Source of the DNA: Fen-1254 sp963778945
Lineage (GTDB): Bacteria > Bacteroidota > Ignavibacteria > UBA10030
Length of the DNA: 64,000 nt
Direction of reading: 5' to 3'
Assembly: GCA_963778945.1 (NCBI GenBank)
Contig: CAVZWL010000008.1
Coordinates: 62,001 to 126,000 of the forward strand
The translations under genes were made by a program, and so were the position numbers. The notes beneath the pieces were generated by a model. The model was not told where the DNA came from and did not search any database. It saw only the letters and a program-made list of their open reading frames with translations. Each line of letters begins with the position of its first letter. The stretch's first letter is position 1. Below are positions 9,537-19,025 of this stretch, piece by piece.

Positions 9537-10082
9537 TTACATTCTCTTCAAGTACAACAGTCCTACCGCGACCATTGCCAGCCATCCCATGACTTTGATA
9601 TCGCCCCGAAAAAGTTTCCTCTCTGCTTCCTCGATCGTCAGCTCGACCGGTTCCATGTCTTCCAGATCGTCGATGACCGGTTCGCATACTTTCCGGGGAT
9701 TGACAGCAAGAAAAAGATCTCCTTTACCGCCGCCGCTGTTGCCGTTTGCCCGATAGCTGCCGAATGTGATCCATTCCTCCGCATCGCATCCCATCTCTTC
9801 CCGCAGCTCGCGTTTTGCCGCTGCAAGCGGCTCCTCGCCCGGTTCCAGATGCCCGCCGACCGGAGCAAAAGATGTCCCTTCTACAGCGTATTTTGTCTGA
9901 TGAAACATAAGCAGCGTTCCCTGCTCCGTGACCGGCAAAACAAGCACGTAGTCGGGAGTAATGATCCAGGGCCAGTCGTCGATGATTCTTCCATTCGGTA
10001 ATTCGATTGTATGCCTTTCAACCTTTAAATATTTGTTATGATCTAGAATCATTTCTTTCTTGAGAGTCTTCCACAATCGCAT
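9537..10082 (-). CDS. NUDIX hydrolase
   Basis: Pyrophosphohydrolase of 181 aa. The NUDIX box is complete: GHLEPGEEP..., then RELREEMG, matching GX5EX7REUXEEXGU, with the metal-binding Glu residues present. The overall form (ELPNGRIIDDWPWI at the start) resembles ADP-ribose pyrophosphatase-type members. A hydrophobic C-terminus (WLAMVAVGLLYL) suggests membrane contact, which is unusual. The start at 10082 is chosen because AAAGGACAC stands just upstream and the domain starts there; the frame stays open further upstream but that part shows no domain. Substrate not determinable. Gap 9306-9536 shows nothing. Confidence 0.85.
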   Translation of the reverse strand: MRLWKTLKKEMILDHNKYLKVERHTIELPNGRIIDDWPWIITPDYVLVLPVTEQGTLLMFHQTKYAVEGTSFAPVGGHLEPGEEPLAAAKRELREEMGCDAEEWITFGSYRANGNSGGGKGDLFLAVNPRKVCEPVIDDLEDMEPVELTIEEAERKLFRGDIKVMGWLAMVAVGLLYLKRM

Positions 10083-10520
10083 TTTGTGTCCTTTTTTATT
10101 GACAGAGAAAATATAGAATAAAAATAGAGGTAATGAAACTGCTCTACACGATGGAAGCAATCGATTTTCTCCACGGTTTACATTTTCACTTGCCCTAAAG
10201 TCCTCCAGAGGAATCCTTCCGGGAGGACTCGCAGCCGGACAGTGCAATTGAAGCCTCATCCCTGCATCTGGAGTAATTTTCCCGCATGTTCCGGTTCGAA
10301 ACTGCCTTCCAGCATACTTTTCTGCATTCTGAAAACGCGCATCTGTCTGATAGAACCATTCATGGCAGGCGGTCCTCCGAAGCAAGCTATCTTCATTTTC
10401 CAGAATTCCGGCTTTTCTTTCCATTTTTCAGACAGGTTTGACTCTTTAAGATTTCTTGTTTTAATTAGGGAACCGAATTTGCGTTTCTTTCGTTCAGTAA
10501 TTTAAATTCAAAGGGATACT

Positions 10521-10979
10521 ATGAAAACAACAAAACATTACGGAAAGAAGACGGACATCGCGCTTTCTCTCTGGGTCAAGCTCGCCCGTGCGCATGATAC
10601 GTTCAGCCACCTTGCGGCGCAGAATATACGCACGTTCGGTCTGACACAGGCGCAATTCGGCGCCGTGGAATGTCTCGGCCATCTTGGGCCTATGCTGATC
10701 GGAGAGCTGACAAAAAAACACCTCGTCAGCGGAGGCAATATGACCGTGGTCGTGAATAATCTTGAAAAAGAGGGAATCGTCGAACGCACCGTCTGCGAAG
10801 ACGACCGGCGGGCATGCACCGTGCATCTCACAGATAAGGGCAAACGGCTGTTCAAAAAAATATTTTCCGCACATGCGGAATATATCGTCCAGCTTGCTTC
10901 CGTGCTGTCGGAAAATGAACAGGAAGAACTCGGCCGTCTGTTGAAAAAACTCGGAACCGGCATTGTAAAACCGTCGTAA
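10521..10979 (+). CDS. MarR-family transcriptional regulator
   Basis: A 152-aa winged-helix repressor. The recognition helix region (LVSGGNMTVVVNNLEKEGIV) and the wing with the family signature DDRRACTVHLTDKG are clear. It stands first in a plus-strand group with a YCII-like protein and a YceI protein, a set often placed under a MarR regulator in this phylum; control of its neighbours and itself is an inference. A terminator follows it directly, so the two genes behind it may also have their own promoter. Confidence 0.88.
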   Translation: MKTTKHYGKKTDIALSLWVKLARAHDTFSHLAAQNIRTFGLTQAQFGAVECLGHLGPMLIGELTKKHLVSGGNMTVVVNNLEKEGIVERTVCEDDRRACTVHLTDKGKRLFKKIFSAHAEYIVQLASVLSENEQEELGRLLKKLGTGIVKPS

Positions 10980-10986
10980 TTCCCGG

Positions 10987-11017
10987 AAAATTCCTCGTTT
11001 AAAAATGAGGAATTTTT
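10987..11017 (+). terminator. Rho-independent terminator after marR
   Basis: AAATTCCTC at 10988-10996 pairs with GAGGAATTT at 11007-11015, followed by a T-run. It starts 8 bp after the stop of the MarR gene. Confidence 0.8.
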
Positions 11018-11078
11018 AATTTAAGTTCGAAACTATTTTCGCCAGGCCGTTGTTCTTTATGATGGATGGAGAATCCGT

Positions 11079-11375
11079 ATGAATGAATACATGGTCACAA
11101 TTCAATTACCAAAACAGCCCAGCGCAGAGTTTATTTCGCTCATTCCGTCGCAGCGCGAACATGTGAATGAACTGATGCAACGGGGTCTGCTCTTGAGCTA
11201 CAGTCTTTCGGAGAATCGCGAAATTCTCTGGCTTGTCATTTTCGCTTCATCCCCGGAATCCGCTCTGCGTATCCTCAAGACGCTGCCGCTGTTTCCGTAT
11301 ATGCAGTATGCCATCACAGAGCTGATGTTTCACACAACCCCGGTATTAACGGCGCCGCAGTATTCTCTTAATTAA
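11079..11375 (+). CDS. YCII/muconolactone isomerase-like small protein
   Basis: A 98-aa protein built like muconolactone isomerase and YCII-related ferredoxin-like folds: N-terminal strand YMVTIQLP, then SLIPSQREHVNELMQRG, SYSLSENREILWLV and a C-terminal FPYMQYAITELMFH. Such proteins form small alpha-beta barrels in dimers or larger rings. No ring-cleavage pathway genes are nearby, so muconolactone isomerase activity is not supported; the partner genes are marR and yceI. Intact. Confidence 0.65.
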   Translation: MNEYMVTIQLPKQPSAEFISLIPSQREHVNELMQRGLLLSYSLSENREILWLVIFASSPESALRILKTLPLFPYMQYAITELMFHTTPVLTAPQYSLN

Positions 11376-11406
11376 TTATTTTCACTTTATATTCAGGAGG
11401 TTTTAA

Positions 11407-11988
11407 ATGAAACGAATATTTCTGCTTGCCGTCTTTTTCATTACGGCAGCAACTTTTGCGTGGAGTCAGTCCGGATGGAAACTCGATAAGAATCATTCCT
11501 CCATCGCATTCAGCGTTAAGCATCTTGTGATTTCCACCGTGACCGGAAATTTTAAGGATTTCGACATCACCCTGACAACCGCAAAGGATGATTTTACGGA
11601 TGCAGCCGTTCAGACGACTATAAAAACGGCAAGCATCAATACTGACAACACGGCACGGGATAATCATCTGAAATCTGATGATTTCTTTAATGCTGAGCAA
11701 TATCCGGAAATTAAATTTACGAGCACTTCATTTGAAAAGACCGGCGATGGAAAATATAAAATAACCGGCAATCTGACCATACGCGATGTCACGAAGAAAG
11801 TAGTTTTTGATGCGGTTTACAACGGCTCGATCAAGACCCCATGGGGAAATACAGCAATGTCATGGACGGCAACAACAGTTATCAACCGGTTCGATTATAA
11901 TCTGAAATGGAATAAAGCCCTGGAATCCGGCGGGCTGATTGCCGGACAGGATATCACTATTACGGTGAATCTGGAAATGGATAAATAG
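11407..11988 (+). CDS. YceI-family periplasmic lipid-binding protein
   Basis: A 193-aa secreted protein: signal peptide in residues 1-20 (ending FAWSQ), then the YceI lipocalin-like barrel with WKLDKNHSSIAFSVKHL at the start, the central DNHLKSDDFFN block and the closing GQDITITVNLEM. Family members bind polyisoprenoids or amphiphiles in the periplasm and often respond to stress. A strong ribosome binding site (AGGAGG) stands 6 bp ahead of the start. It is probably co-expressed with the YCII-like gene 31 bp upstream. Confidence 0.9.
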   Translation: MKRIFLLAVFFITAATFAWSQSGWKLDKNHSSIAFSVKHLVISTVTGNFKDFDITLTTAKDDFTDAAVQTTIKTASINTDNTARDNHLKSDDFFNAEQYPEIKFTSTSFEKTGDGKYKITGNLTIRDVTKKVVFDAVYNGSIKTPWGNTAMSWTATTVINRFDYNLKWNKALESGGLIAGQDITITVNLEMDK

Positions 11989-11995
11989 ATTTACT

Positions 11996-12036
11996 ATCTC
12001 TGCAGGCCGTTGTAAAATCCTGCAGAGATCGTTTTT
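11996..12036 (+). terminator. Rho-independent terminator after yceI
   Basis: ATCTCTGCAGG at 11996-12006 pairs perfectly with CCTGCAGAGAT at 12019-12029 and is followed by a T-run. It closes the marR-yceI group. Confidence 0.88.
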
Positions 12037-12240
12037 ATTGCTGAAAATATTCCTCGCTCGGGAGCGAAATCGGCGGATTGATTTTTTCTTCCTCTTTTCG
12101 GCATTTTTACCTCTTGAATACATGCTCTGCCGCATTTCTGCCTTCATACCGCATGCCTTTTCACGTGTACCGCAGAATTAAGTTTTGTTCATCATCCCAT
12201 GGGTCATAAACATTTTTCTCTCCTCAGGTGTCTTATGCTT

Positions 12241-12265
12241 GATAATGAGATAATACTCACTTATC
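12241..12265. promoter_or_regulatory. Imperfect palindrome upstream of the hydrogenase operon
   Basis: GATAATGAG at 12241-12249 faces CTCACTTATC at 12256-12265, an inverted repeat with one extra base in the right arm. It lies 66 bp ahead of hoxF in the only sizeable gap before that operon (12037-12330), where an operator would be expected. No regulator can be named. The rest of the gap shows nothing. Confidence 0.3.
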
Positions 12266-12330
12266 ATTTCCACATATTCGCGGGCAGACCGGTATAAGTT
12301 CTGTTTTAAGAATTTGAAAGGACAAGCGCG

Positions 12331-14193
12331 ATGAATACGCCATTCCCCAAGGGATTAGATGATTTAAAGATTGATGACATCGCTCGCCAAACCATGATTG
12401 ATACGGTTCGCAGTATTATTACGAAGTACGACCGCAATCAGACCCGGCTTATGGATATTTTGATCGACACACAAACGGAGTTCGGCTATATTCCGCCCGT
12501 CATCGTTTCCGAAATATCCCGTCAATTGAACATTTCACCTATTGAAATCGACCAAACTCTCTCCTTCTATCATTTCTTTTCTACAAAGCCGACCGGCAAG
12601 TTCACTGTTTTTCTCAATAACAGCGTCGTCGCCAACATGATGGGGTGCCAGGAGGTCATGCACACATTCGAACGGGAGGCCGGATGTAAATTCGGCGAAG
12701 TTTCGGCGGACGGATTGATCGGGCTCTTCTTTACATCGTGCATCGGCATGAGCGACCAGGAACCCGCCGCACTTATCAATGGAAAATTGTTCACACGCCT
12801 GACGGTGTTCCGTGTTAAGGAAATAGTGCGGGATCTCAAGGCAGGAAAGAATCTGGACGAGGTGATGGTTGAAGGATTGGGAGACGGCGCTAATGCCCTT
12901 CCTGAAATTCATTCGATGGTTCAAAATAACATCCGTAAAAAAGGCCCCATACTTGCGGACGGGTATAAACCCGGCGAGGCGCTAAAGAAAATCGTCAAAA
13001 TGACGCCGGAAGAAGTTATTGCCGAGGTGAAAACATCCATCATACGGGGGCGCGGCGGGGCTGGATTTCCGACGGGCATGAAATGGGAAATTTGCCGCAA
13101 CGCAAAAAGCGATGAAAAATATATTTTCTGCAACGCGGATGAGGGCGAGCCGGGAACATTTAAGGACAGGGTCATTCTGACCGAATATCCTAAAGTATTG
13201 ATGGAGGGGATGGCCATTGCGGGTTATGCCGTCGGCGCAACGCAGGGAATTCTTTATGTCCGGTACGAGTATAAATATCTGCAGCAGCATCTCGAAAAAA
13301 TTATCGAAGGCGGCAGGCGAAAAAATTATCTGGGAAAAAATATCCGCGGAAAAAAAGGATTCGATTTTGACATCCGGGTTCAGTTCGGCGCCGGCGCTTA
13401 TGTCTGCGGTGAAGAGTCCGCTCTCATAGAATCTGCAGAGGGAAAACGCGGCGAACCGAGAGACCGTCCGCCTTTTCCCGTTGAGAGCGGGTATCTGGAA
13501 AAGCCGACCATCGTCAACAACGTGGAAACTCTGTGTTCCATCGTCAAACTTATCATTCATGGAGCGTCGTGGTACCGTTCCATGGGGACCAAGGAATCCA
13601 GCGGAACAAAACTGCTGAGCATTTCCGGCGATTGCAAGTATCCCGGTGTCTATGAAATCGAATGGGGGTTCTCCGTCAACGACGTGCTGGAAATGGTCGG
13701 TGCTGCGGATGTGCAGGCCGTGCAGGTGGGAGGTCCGTCGGGGACTCTTATCGGACCCGATGAATTCCAGCGGACGTTAAGCTATACCGATCTTTCCACC
13801 GGCGGATCGATCATCATTTTTGGGAAACAGCGCGATTTATTAAAAGATGTTGTTCTGAATTTCATGAACTTTTTCATCGAAGAATCGTGCGGTTCGTGTT
13901 CGACATGCCGCAATATTCCCGTCTTTCTCAAAGAAAAACTCGAAAAGATACTCAATGCGCGCGGAGTGGAAAAAGACATCGAAGAGATGACGGAGTGGGC
14001 GCAGATCCTGAAAGCGAGCAGGTGCGGTCTTGGAACGACGGCGGCAAATCCTATCACGAGCAGCATGAAAAATTTTCGCTCTCTTTACGATGCAAAAATA
14101 CAGCAAGGAAAAGAATACGACAGCAATTTCGATATGCTTACTGCAGTGAAGGAATCGTGCGATGCAGTCGGCCGTGTTCCGATTATTTCTTAG
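12331..14193 (+). CDS. hoxF: NAD(P)-linked [NiFe] hydrogenase diaphorase subunit HoxF (NuoE-NuoF fusion)
   Basis: Flavoprotein that passes electrons between NAD(P)H and the hydrogenase. Residues about 15-180 are a NuoE/thioredoxin-like domain, residues about 215-560 a NuoF domain with the FMN/NAD loop GRGGAGFPTGMKW and GEESALIESAEGKRG, and the C-terminal cluster motif CGSCSTC with a distal Cys (SRCGLGT) binds a 4Fe-4S cluster. In the NuoE part only one of the four usual 2Fe-2S cysteines is recognisable (FFTSCIGMSDQ); the first pair is replaced (NNSVVANMMG), so that cluster is probably absent. First gene of hoxFUYH; 67 bp to hoxU. Belongs to group 3 by this gene set; 3d is most likely. Confidence 0.88.
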   Translation: MNTPFPKGLDDLKIDDIARQTMIDTVRSIITKYDRNQTRLMDILIDTQTEFGYIPPVIVSEISRQLNISPIEIDQTLSFYHFFSTKPTGKFTVFLNNSVVANMMGCQEVMHTFEREAGCKFGEVSADGLIGLFFTSCIGMSDQEPAALINGKLFTRLTVFRVKEIVRDLKAGKNLDEVMVEGLGDGANALPEIHSMVQNNIRKKGPILADGYKPGEALKKIVKMTPEEVIAEVKTSIIRGRGGAGFPTGMKWEICRNAKSDEKYIFCNADEGEPGTFKDRVILTEYPKVLMEGMAIAGYAVGATQGILYVRYEYKYLQQHLEKIIEGGRRKNYLGKNIRGKKGFDFDIRVQFGAGAYVCGEESALIESAEGKRGEPRDRPPFPVESGYLEKPTIVNNVETLCSIVKLIIHGASWYRSMGTKESSGTKLLSISGDCKYPGVYEIEWGFSVNDVLEMVGAADVQAVQVGGPSGTLIGPDEFQRTLSYTDLSTGGSIIIFGKQRDLLKDVVLNFMNFFIEESCGSCSTCRNIPVFLKEKLEKILNARGVEKDIEEMTEWAQILKASRCGLGTTAANPITSSMKNFRSLYDAKIQQGKEYDSNFDMLTAVKESCDAVGRVPIIS

Positions 14194-14260
14194 GTGCAGC
14201 ACAGTATCGATGGAGTCCTGTTAAGAAAGGGACGACATCGTATTCCCGAAAGGATAATGT

Positions 14261-14965
14261 ATGAGTGCAATTGTAAAATTTATGATGGACGGCAAAGAAT
14301 ATCTTGTTAAAACGGGAACGTACATTATTGACGTAGCCCGTGAAAGCGGCATTTTTATTCCTACTCTCTGCAACATTCCCGGTTTTAAACCCCGGGGCGC
14401 ATGCAGAATGTGCACTGTCAGCGTCAACGGCAGGTACAGCACCGCGTGCACAACTCCCGTTTCGGACGGTATGGACGTAAAAACCAATACGCCTGATCTG
14501 CATGAACTCCGGAAATCGATTTTAGAAATTATGTTCGTGGAAGGAAATCACATTTGTCCCGTATGCGAGAAAAGCGGAAACTGCGATTTGCAGGCGCTTG
14601 CATACCGTTTTCAGATTATGGTGCCGAGGTTTCCGTATTCATTCCCAAGACGGACGGTCGATGCTCAAAACCCGTATTTGGTAAAAGACCATAACAGGTG
14701 CATTCTCTGCAAACGATGCATCCGTGCGATCAAAGATGAGCAGGGAAAAGGATTTTTCGCGTTCAGGAGACGCGGGCATAAGATAGAAATAAGCATCGCG
14801 CATAATTCAGGCCAGCATATGACGCGCGAAATCGCTGCACGGGCGGCCGATCTTTGTCCGACCGGAGCGCTCATGGGTAAAGAAGGGGCTTATCAAATCC
14901 CGATCGATAAGCGCAAATATGAGCATACGCCGATTGGAAGCGATACGGAGCGATTGCGAACATAG
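14261..14965 (+). CDS. hoxU: Hydrogenase diaphorase small subunit HoxU (NuoG N-terminal type)
   Basis: A 234-aa iron-sulfur protein that relays electrons from HoxF to the hydrogenase dimer. It has the plant-type 2Fe-2S ferredoxin domain (CNIPGFKPRGACRMC and a later Cys in STACTTPV), the His/Cys 4Fe-4S site (HICPVCEKSGNCDLQ) and a ferredoxin-like 4Fe-4S domain (CILCKRC, then CPTG). Length matches HoxU. It lies between hoxF and hoxY on the same strand, all cluster ligands are visible and the frame is intact. Confidence 0.9.
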   Translation: MSAIVKFMMDGKEYLVKTGTYIIDVARESGIFIPTLCNIPGFKPRGACRMCTVSVNGRYSTACTTPVSDGMDVKTNTPDLHELRKSILEIMFVEGNHICPVCEKSGNCDLQALAYRFQIMVPRFPYSFPRRTVDAQNPYLVKDHNRCILCKRCIRAIKDEQGKGFFAFRRRGHKIEISIAHNSGQHMTREIAARAADLCPTGALMGKEGAYQIPIDKRKYEHTPIGSDTERLRT

Positions 14966-15076
14966 CGCCCTGTAAACACGGCAGGATATCGGACGGTTCG
15001 TGTCTCGCAACGTTTGTTCGTCCTCGCCGGAAAATATTCTTCAACATGTGAGACGCAGGAATACAAAGGAAAAATT

Positions 15077-15634
15077 ATGGAACACAAAAAGCCTATACTT
15101 GCCACCGCTTCGTTAGCGGGCTGTTTCGGCTGCCACATGTCTATTCTCGATATCGACGAAAGAATTTTGACACTCATCGATCTCGTCGAGTTCAATAAAT
15201 CTCCGATCAACGATATTAAAACATTTACCGAGTATTGCGATATCGGCATTATCGAAGGCGGCTGCTGCAACAGCGAAAATGTACACGTGCTTAAAGAATT
15301 CCGGAAAAACTGCCGGATTCTCATTTCACTCGGCGAATGCGCAATTATGGGGGGACTCCCTTCCATGCGCAACGGCATTCCAATCCGGGAATGCATTGAA
15401 GAAGCTTATTTAAACGTACCTTCGGTAAAGGGACATAATCCCGAAATGATTCTCCCGAACGATACGGAGCTTCCCATGCTGCTCGACCGCGTTTATCCGT
15501 GCCACGAGATCGTGAAAATGGATTATTTTTTACCTGGGTGTCCGCCCCGTGCTGATCTTATCTACAATGCGCTGACGGCGTTGATTACGGGCAGTGAAAT
15601 GGAATTGCCGTACGAATTGATAAAATATGATTGA
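15077..15634 (+). CDS. hoxY: [NiFe] hydrogenase small subunit HoxY
   Basis: Small subunit of 185 aa carrying the proximal cluster. The motif GCFGCHMS (about 13-20), EGGCC, the Cys in GECA and GCPPR match the proximal 4Fe-4S ligands of group 3 small subunits; there is no Tat signal, so the enzyme is cytoplasmic. The start at 15077 is preferred because AAAGGA stands 6 bp ahead of it. It ends 59 bp before hoxH. Confidence 0.9.
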   Translation: MEHKKPILATASLAGCFGCHMSILDIDERILTLIDLVEFNKSPINDIKTFTEYCDIGIIEGGCCNSENVHVLKEFRKNCRILISLGECAIMGGLPSMRNGIPIRECIEEAYLNVPSVKGHNPEMILPNDTELPMLLDRVYPCHEIVKMDYFLPGCPPRADLIYNALTALITGSEMELPYELIKYD

Positions 15635-15693
15635 ACTTTTTCAGAAAAAATTTTCCGGCGATCGATGAATCTCGTTCTCTAAGGAGACACGTC

Positions 15694-17146
15694 ATGACGC
15701 AAAAAATTACTATTGAACCGATTACGCGCGTTGAAGGACACGGCAAAGTAACCATTTACCTCGATGCGCAGGGAAACGTCGTGCGCAGTCGTTTGCATGT
15801 CGTGGAGTTTCGCGGCTTTGAGCGTATTATGCAGGGTGTGCCGTTCTGGGAAGCGCCTGTACTCGTTCAGCGGCTGTGCGGTATCTGTCCTGTCAGCCAT
15901 CATCTTGTCGCAGCCAAAGCGCTGGATGTCATTGTCGGTGCGGGCACAGGCAGCGGGCTTTCACCCGTTGCAGAGAAAGTCCGCAGGCTGATGCATTATG
16001 CACAGATCTTTCAATCTCATGCACTGCACATTTTCTATCTTGCCTCTCCCGATTTATTATTCGGCATCGACGCCGATCCTAATATCCGCAATATCGTCGG
16101 CGTTGCCCGTGCCCACAGGGAACTGGCGGTGCAGGGTGTGATGATGAGAAAATTCGGACAGGAACTGATTCAGGCAACGGCGGGGAAAAAAATTCACGGC
16201 ACCGGCGCCATTCCCGGAGGCGTCAACAAAAATCTTTCCGAAGAAGAGCGGGACAAATTTTTAAAAGGAGAAGCGCCGCTGAATCCCGAGACCATGATCG
16301 CATGGGCGCAGTCTGCCGTTGATTTTTTTAAAACGTACTACAAGAAAAATAAAGACTTTATCGATACGTTCTCTGCTTTTCCTTCGAACCATTTGAGTCT
16401 CGTAAGAAAAGACGGCGCGCTTGATCTTTATCATGGAGTTATCCGCGCAATTGACAGCGAAGGGAATGTTATACTTGATAATCTGGATTATCAAGAATAT
16501 TACAATTTTATTTACGAGGAAGTCCGTTCGTGGAGCTATATGAAGTTCCCGTACATTGCAAAACTCGGCGAAGACAATGGATGGTACCGCGTAGGCCCGC
16601 TGGCGCGGATGAATACATGCTCCTTCATTCCAACGCCGCTGGCACAAAAGGAATTCGAGCAGTTTAAGGCACTCACGAACGGCAAGCCGAACAACATGTG
16701 CATGCACACGCACTATGCACGTTATATAGAACTGCTCCATGCGGCTGAAGTCATCAACGATTTGCTTCATGACCCTGCGCTGCAGGATACCGAACTTGTC
16801 CGCAAAGGAGAGAAAAAATACGAAGGCGTCGGCGTTCTTGAAGCGCCGAGAGGAACGCTCTTTCACCACTATCGCATTAACGAAAACGATCAAATCGTGA
16901 TGGCGAATTTGATCGTTTCCACGACGAACAACAACGAACCAATGAACCGCGCAGTGAATTATGTCGCCAAGGCGCGGCTGAGCGGCAAAAAAGAAATTAC
17001 CGAAGCCGATGACAAATGCTATAGAGGTCGCCATCCGCGCATACGACCCATGCTTAAGCTGTGCTACGCATGCACTGGGACAAATGATGCTGGAAATATT
17101 GCTTTGCGATGAAGAGGGGAATGTCATAGATCGAAAGGCTACATAG
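15694..17146 (+). CDS. hoxH: [NiFe] hydrogenase large subunit HoxH, with a frameshift before the C-terminal Ni motif
   Basis: Catalytic subunit binding the Ni-Fe(CN)2CO centre. The N-terminal L1 motif is intact (RLCGICPVSHH, about residues 59-69), and the start at 15694 has AAGGAG ahead. As given, the frame runs to 17112 with an unrelated end. Removing one A from the AAA at 17014-17016 restores AIRAYDPCLSCATHALGQ, the expected L2 motif and cleavage site, and a new stop at 17144-17146, giving 483 aa, the normal size. Without it the protein lacks two of the four nickel-binding cysteines and would be inactive. Either a sequencing error at a short A-run or a recent loss of function. No maturation protease or hyp gene is in the window. 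Confidence 0.9.
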
Positions 17147-17482
17147 AAAAAGAAGAAATGAGTCTGCCGGCGACACTTCAATATTCATTTTTATAATCAA
17201 ATTTTACCAATGCTTCCTCTTTCCTGCCTGCCAGCGCCAATGACAAAATATCAGCGGCTACCCTGTGAAATTCGGCATGCAGGTGCTGCACTTTCCGGGG
17301 CTCATCATTTTTAATTTCAGCCTCGAAAGCTTATTAAGCCATTGACCGAATGGACAAACGCTCTCATTGCTGACCATATCAACTTTAAATTCAGACTTCC
17401 CGCTGGAGACGGCCTGCTCTCATTGTTTTCTCCATTGTGCATGTGCTTCGAGAGCTTCATCGATTTCTTCTTTGGTGATCAT
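17139..17482 (-). pseudogene. Broken stand-alone CZB (chemoreceptor zinc-binding) protein
   Basis: Read on the minus strand from an ATG at 17482 with AGGAC ahead, the translation shows the four zinc ligands of a CZB domain in order: His in EAHAQW, Cys in SVCPFGQWL, and two His in HLHAEFH. It is interrupted by an in-frame TGA after EAHAQWRKQ, a frameshift after QWLNKLS and another TGA after DYKNEY. Length to the final stop is about 114 codons, right for a single-domain CZB protein. It is convergent with hoxH and overlaps the end of the restored hoxH frame by 8 bp. CZB domains sense zinc or hypochlorous acid; no chemotaxis gene is adjacent. Confidence 0.7.
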
Positions 17483-17599
17483 GTCTTGTCCTTACAATAT
17501 GCTCGTTTACGGTTTGCCGGTCTGACGATAAAATGTTCAGACAAGACACGACCTTTTTGTCCGCAAATCATCGATGTATAATTCTTCTTTTGAGAATCC

Positions 17600-18976
17600 T
17601 CATTTGAGAAGAACTAATTTCTTTGTTTCTGTCAGATTACCCGCCTGCAGGCGGTAAAAATATACGCCGCTCGAGACCTTCGTTGCGTCCCACTGGCGTG
17701 CATACGTGCCTGCCGGCATTTCTCCTGAAACAAGGGTTGCCACTTCTCTTCCGATGATATCGAACACCTTCAGCGAGACAGAGGATTGTGACGGAAGAGT
17801 AAATGAAATCGTTGTCGTGGGATTGAACGGATTAGGATAGTTCTGCGATAAAGAAAAAGTTTTGATTGTCCCTGCATGAACTTGTGCTATTCCCGTGACG
17901 CCCATGTCACTCAGCGCCCGTCTCCACACGCCGCTTCCCGTAACCGCATAGATATAATTTCCCGAAACAACGAGTGAAGTCACGATGCCTACCTTCCCCG
18001 AATCTGTCCAGGTCCAGCTTGCGCCGGAGTTGGTTGACTGGTACACTCCTCCAGCCGATTGATTACCCATGCCGGCAAAAAGATTTGTTCCCGCTGATGC
18101 CAAACTGCTCACCGAAGGATATTCTGAAAATTCATTGAGAGGTATTCCTGTATTTGACGGGTTCCAACTGGCACCATTGTCGGTTGAACGAAAAACACCT
18201 TGTTCCGTTGCAACAAAGAGATTTGCACCCATAACTGCGAATGCATTTTCTAAACCATAGAGGGTTGAGTCATATGATTCTTTTAAAAATCCATTATTCG
18301 CGGGAGTCCAACTTGTTCCATTATTTGTTGATCGAAAAATACCGCTATTGTCAGATGTTCCAGCAACGATCGTGTTGCCTATGGAAGCGAGAGCAGAAAC
18401 CTGTGTGGAAGCAGTGTCTGTCAGGCCGGAATCAACCACAATCCATGTTGCACCTTTGTCGGTCGATAGAAGAACACCGCCTGGAAGCACCACGACATAT
18501 GGCGGCGTTGCGATAATTTCGGTTATGGAAGAAGTCCCGGCAAACATATTTGTTCCTGAAAAAGCCAGGGAAGTAATATTTCTCGTTAACAAACCTGAAT
18601 CAGGGACGCTCCAGCTTGCAAAGTTGTTCGTAGAAAGATATATGCCGTTCGTTGTTACTGCAAAGATATTTGTATCGGAATGGACAAATGCATTGACATA
18701 GCCCGGTGAAGTTGCCCCGAAGTAGTATTTCTGACTCCAGCTTATCCCGTTATCTGTCGATTCAAAGATAGCGTTATTCCCGGATTGGTTCGCTGCAACG
18801 AAGAGATTCGTGTCACCCGATGCTGAATATGTAACGGCTAAAGCGGTTACGGTTGTCAAACCGAAGCCGCCGCTAATACTGATCGCCCCGGTTTGCACCC
18901 ATTGAGCAACTGCTGAATTGATGCTACAAACGATCAGCAACATCGAGAGCAAAAAACTTTTATAAAGTGTAAGCAT
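17600..18976 (-). CDS. T9SS-secreted propeller protein
   Basis: Signal peptide in residues 1-25 (ending AVAQ), then about seven repeats of the form L-F-A-G-T...G-(V/I)-F-x-S-T-D-N-G-x-S-W, the Ycf48/BNR-like propeller unit, then a T9SS sorting tail (LSQNYPNPFNPTTT, VFDIIGREVATL, KKLVLLK). Probably a surface or secreted binding protein; no enzyme motif is seen. The tail is nearly identical to that of the next gene upstream although the bodies are unrelated. The frame is intact. Confidence 0.82.
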   Translation of the reverse strand: MLTLYKSFLLSMLLIVCSINSAVAQWVQTGAISISGGFGLTTVTALAVTYSASGDTNLFVAANQSGNNAIFESTDNGISWSQKYYFGATSPGYVNAFVHSDTNIFAVTTNGIYLSTNNFASWSVPDSGLLTRNITSLAFSGTNMFAGTSSITEIIATPPYVVVLPGGVLLSTDKGATWIVVDSGLTDTASTQVSALASIGNTIVAGTSDNSGIFRSTNNGTSWTPANNGFLKESYDSTLYGLENAFAVMGANLFVATEQGVFRSTDNGASWNPSNTGIPLNEFSEYPSVSSLASAGTNLFAGMGNQSAGGVYQSTNSGASWTWTDSGKVGIVTSLVVSGNYIYAVTGSGVWRRALSDMGVTGIAQVHAGTIKTFSLSQNYPNPFNPTTTISFTLPSQSSVSLKVFDIIGREVATLVSGEMPAGTYARQWDATKVSSGVYFYRLQAGNLTETKKLVLLK

Positions 18977-19025
18977 AAATCAGATCCTCCTTATTATGGC
19001 TGTTGATTCATGGTATCAATTGATA

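Noticed and set aside
10083..10424. N-terminal extension of the NUDIX frame
   Set aside because: No domain or conserved feature, and the start at 10082 has a ribosome binding site and the proper family N-terminus.
12037..12330. Riboswitch or leader upstream of hoxF
   Set aside because: Only a short imperfect palindrome was found; no conserved riboswitch core could be recognised.
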